64,000 nt of DNA from Adineta ricciae. Taxonomy: Eukaryota > Rotifera > Eurotatoria > Adinetida > Adinetidae. The stretch covers positions 930,001-994,000 of the forward strand of contig CAJNOJ010000001.1 of assembly GCA_905250025.1 (NCBI GenBank). The letters run 5' to 3'. Below, piece after piece: positions 61,770 through 64,000 of the stretch. Below the pieces are notes generated by a model. That model saw nothing but the letters and a program-made list of their open reading frames with translations, made no database searches and was not told the origin of the DNA. Made by a program: the position numbers and the translations under genes. Numbering within the stretch: the first letter of the stretch is position 1; every line of letters begins with the position of its first letter.

Positions 61770-62813
61770 ATGAATATGAATAGATTTATTCTGTTTGCTC
61801 TATATACTTGGTTAGTAAATTTAGCCATTACAGTATCGTGCGTTCAAAATGATGAGAAGATTTCTAATGGTAGAAGTGCTGCATCGATAGGATTAGTTGG
61901 CAATGTTAACGATGTAAATACAACGACTGTTGGAGGTACTGTTCTAGCCGGAGGCGGTACTGATGTTGATGAAATCTTTCAATGGATGATCAAAAAAGCT
62001 GGCGGTGGTGACTTTGTTGTTATACGAGCAAGTGGCACCGATGCTTATAATAGTTATATTTATGATCTCGGCACAATTGATTCGGTTGAGACGTTATTGA
62101 TTAATTCTCGTGAGCTGGCGAATGATCCTGAAGTTGAACGAACACTTCTGAATGCGGAAGCTGTCTTTATTGCTGGTGGTGACCAGGCAAATTATGTGAA
62201 CTTTTGGAAAAACACCAAAGTACACCACGCACTTAATTATTTACGTAATACAAAACTAATACCCGTTGGTGGTACTTCAGCAGGTTGCGCTATTCTTGGC
62301 AATACTTATTTTGCTGCTCTTGAGGGAACAATTACTTCAATCGAAGCACTTGATAATCCCTACAACAAATATCTTACTCTTGGCTATAATGACTTCTTGA
62401 AACAGCCGTATCTTTCCGATGTTGTGACAGATTCTCATTTTGCTAATCGAGATCGACATGGTCGTCTTGTTACGTTTCTTGCTCGTATGAATAAAGACAC
62501 GGGAATCTTGGGACGTGGTATTGGACTTGACGAGAAGACTGCTGTTTGTATTGAGCCAAGTGGAATCGGAAAAATTTACGGCAAAGGAACAGCATACTTT
62601 TTGCATCAAAAAGGAATAAATAGCACCCCGGAAACGTGTTTGAACGGGTCCCGCCTCGATTGGTATCAAAATCAAAGAGCCGTACGAGTCTACAAGGTAC
62701 AAGGCACCGATGATGGTACAAATATTTTCGATCTCAAAACATGGGCTTATGGAACTGGTGGCCATCATTTGTATTATTACGTTAGCAGTGGTACACTTCA
62801 TATTGCTTATTGA
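61770..62813 (+). CDS. Secreted cyanophycinase-like peptidase (family S51)
   Basis: The gene is a single exon of 347 aa. The signal peptide is MNMNRFILFALYTWLVNLAI with a likely cut near TVSC. The S51 fold is seen in TVLAGGGTDVDEIFQWM, VIRASGTDAYN, VFIAGGDQANYV, the nucleophile elbow GGTSAGCAILG with Ser170, then VTDSHFANRDRHGRLV (His223, Arg232) and GIGLDEKTAVCI. S51 serine peptidases include cyanophycinase, which cuts bacterial cyanophycin, and dipeptidase E, which cuts Asp-X. The length and the DSHF...RHGRL block fit the cyanophycinase branch. Catalytic residues look intact, so it is probably an active extracellular or lumenal hydrolase. Absence of introns and a mainly bacterial family suggest horizontal acquisition with an added signal peptide. 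Substrate is inferred. Confidence 0.88.
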   Translation: MNMNRFILFALYTWLVNLAITVSCVQNDEKISNGRSAASIGLVGNVNDVNTTTVGGTVLAGGGTDVDEIFQWMIKKAGGGDFVVIRASGTDAYNSYIYDLGTIDSVETLLINSRELANDPEVERTLLNAEAVFIAGGDQANYVNFWKNTKVHHALNYLRNTKLIPVGGTSAGCAILGNTYFAALEGTITSIEALDNPYNKYLTLGYNDFLKQPYLSDVVTDSHFANRDRHGRLVTFLARMNKDTGILGRGIGLDEKTAVCIEPSGIGKIYGKGTAYFLHQKGINSTPETCLNGSRLDWYQNQRAVRVYKVQGTDDGTNIFDLKTWAYGTGGHHLYYYVSSGTLHIAY

Positions 62814-63041
62814 CAGAATTTTCATTTGAGTAACTACATTCACGAAGTGTCTATTTTTGATTGTGATTAATTAAGTAAAGAAAGATTTGCCTCACGTTGT
62901 TTTGTAATTCAGTCATATCAGATAGCAGCGCCCACTATTGATTCATTATACAACATTGGTTCGCGTGAATCGACTGAATTGATCTGTTTCATCGATAACA
63001 AACATTCATTCATTCGTTGATGACAAAAACCTAACTTAAAC

Positions 63042-63566
63042 ATGTTGACTCGTTGCCGTCTGGTGCTTCTTATCAGTCCCGTCCTTATTGCTATTATCGT
63101 TTATCCAGTCTCATTTGATGGGAAACAAGTTGCCTCTATCGATGCGCCGATAGAAACGACTTTTGATGTTTTCATAAAAAATCTATGGAAATTTCATCCA
63201 TTTATTGTTGACGTAAAAGAATTGAAGAAAATCAATGAAACTTGCTCCTATTATGAAATCCTCGATCAAATACCGCTGTTTCCATCAATGAACATTAGCC
63301 TCCCAGCCCCATATTATGTCGAAATGAATGTCGATCGGAAAACGTTTTGCTTAACAAGCTCGATTTGGACGTCATTCTATACTATGCATGCCTATCATCA
63401 ATGTTGTATGCATACGAATACGTTAAAACCGTCAACAACGATAATTACGGATCAATTTACTGGCAAATCTTGGATGATTTTTCAGAATTTTGTAAAAAAG
63501 AATATGCTTATTTCACACAAGACATCTTTGGAAAAATTACGACATGAAATGCTAATATATTCTTAA
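63042..63566 (+). CDS. Small START-like (SRPBCC) domain protein with signal anchor
   Basis: The gene is a single exon of 174 aa. The N-terminus LVLLISPVLIAIIVYPVSF is a signal peptide or anchor. The next block, VASIDAPIETTFDVFIKNLW, followed by KFHPFIVDVKELKKI, has the look of the start of SRPBCC/polyketide-cyclase-like lipid-binding domains, where a beta-strand is followed by a short helix and the xFP/HP turn. The end, STTIITDQFTGKSWMIF, then HKTSLEKLRHEM, fits the long C-terminal helix of that fold. The family is short here, and the assignment is by pattern only. Another frame is open at 63347-63547 but lacks this pattern. An AATAAA lies at 63640-63645. Confidence 0.6.
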   Translation: MLTRCRLVLLISPVLIAIIVYPVSFDGKQVASIDAPIETTFDVFIKNLWKFHPFIVDVKELKKINETCSYYEILDQIPLFPSMNISLPAPYYVEMNVDRKTFCLTSSIWTSFYTMHAYHQCCMHTNTLKPSTTIITDQFTGKSWMIFQNFVKKNMLISHKTSLEKLRHEMLIYS

Positions 63567-64000
63567 CACAAGATGGCAAGACCCTTTTCTATGTCTATAA
63601 ATATTTTCTAAACAATATGTTCATTAGAAACTATAGATAAATAAAGATAAAGTGAGTTACTGATATTTCCATTCACGCTCTACCTATTCCAGGGCTATGC
63701 ATTATTTTTAGATTTAATGCATGTCATAATCACCGAAACCAAAAATGCTGCGAGGCGTCTGCTTGCCGGCATGAATTTGACGGTCAAAAAATAGACATTT
63801 TCACCCATCAGTACAATCGCTTATGAGTATTTGATTTTAGCCACAAGTAGACCGAATGCCGATAAAATAAGAAGAAATTCTAGTGCAAAGTTAATAGTAA
63901 AACTTTGCTAGGTAAGTTTCTTTTGCAAAAACAAAGAAAACATTTGCTTCCAATCGACAGCAACTTATTCCGAATAGGGTACGTCACTCTTGTTTGATAA
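63567..64000. other. Window end, poly(A) signal then no gene seen
   Basis: AATAAA at 63640-63645 probably serves the START-like gene. The rest of the stretch shows no coding pattern up to the window edge. Confidence 0.4.

Noticed and set aside
63347..63547. 66-aa plus frame suggesting a frameshift in the START-like gene
   Set aside because: The main 174-aa frame keeps a coherent ending (FTGKSWMIF, HKTSLEKLRHEM), so no frameshift is needed.

Overview
The window looks like nuclear DNA of a bdelloid rotifer, though this rests on gene content and style rather than on a database search. It is AT-rich. Conserved animal genes are cut by many introns, mostly about 50-60 nt long. Between them lie intronless genes of bdelloid-like kinds: an LDL-receptor class A repeat protein, a tandem pair of divergent 7TM receptors, a broken ADP-ribosyltransferase/TPR gene, and bacterial- or fungal-like enzymes. 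I saw no transposon, rRNA, tRNA, CRISPR or telomeric repeat. All multi-exon models below were joined by eye. In each complete model the exon phases agree and the summed exon length is divisible by three.

Layout, left part (1-20 kb). A partial LDLa-repeat protein (minus) is followed by a small Ig-like membrane protein (minus). Next is a Shaker/Kv1 potassium channel (minus) with three candidate alternative 5' coding ends spread over about 3 kb. CtBP (minus) follows, carrying Arg where the catalytic His should be. Then come an intronless GT25-type glycosyltransferase (minus) and a secreted Asn/Ser/Thr-rich repeat protein (plus) with a clear TATA box.

Middle part (20-45 kb). A two-domain cyclic-nucleotide-binding protein (minus) precedes two divergent intronless genes of unknown function (24.2-27.2 kb). 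Then come mitochondrial dihydrolipoyl dehydrogenase (minus), two tandem 7TM receptors (plus), an EF-hand protein (minus), a serine incorporator (plus) convergent with a SIRT1-type deacetylase (minus), a Rac-like GTPase (minus), a GPI-type FN3 protein (plus) and a PP2A B56 regulatory subunit (minus).

Right part (46-64 kb). A broken ART/TPR pseudogene is followed by a short Nup98-like nucleoporin that ends exactly at the HF of the autoproteolysis site (minus). A TOCA/CIP4-type F-BAR/HR1/SH3 protein (minus), a Gly/Ala-rich protein with a 42-bp tandem array (minus), LKB1/STK11 kinase with a CVLS tail (plus), cystinosin (minus), a secreted cyanophycinase-like S51 peptidase (plus) and a START-like small protein (plus) complete the window.

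The genes do not form one pathway. They are a mix of housekeeping and signalling genes plus lineage-specific or possibly acquired intronless genes. The points most worth following are the Nup98 ending, the CtBP catalytic substitution, the Kv alternative N-termini, the S51 peptidase and the 24-27 kb orphan pair.
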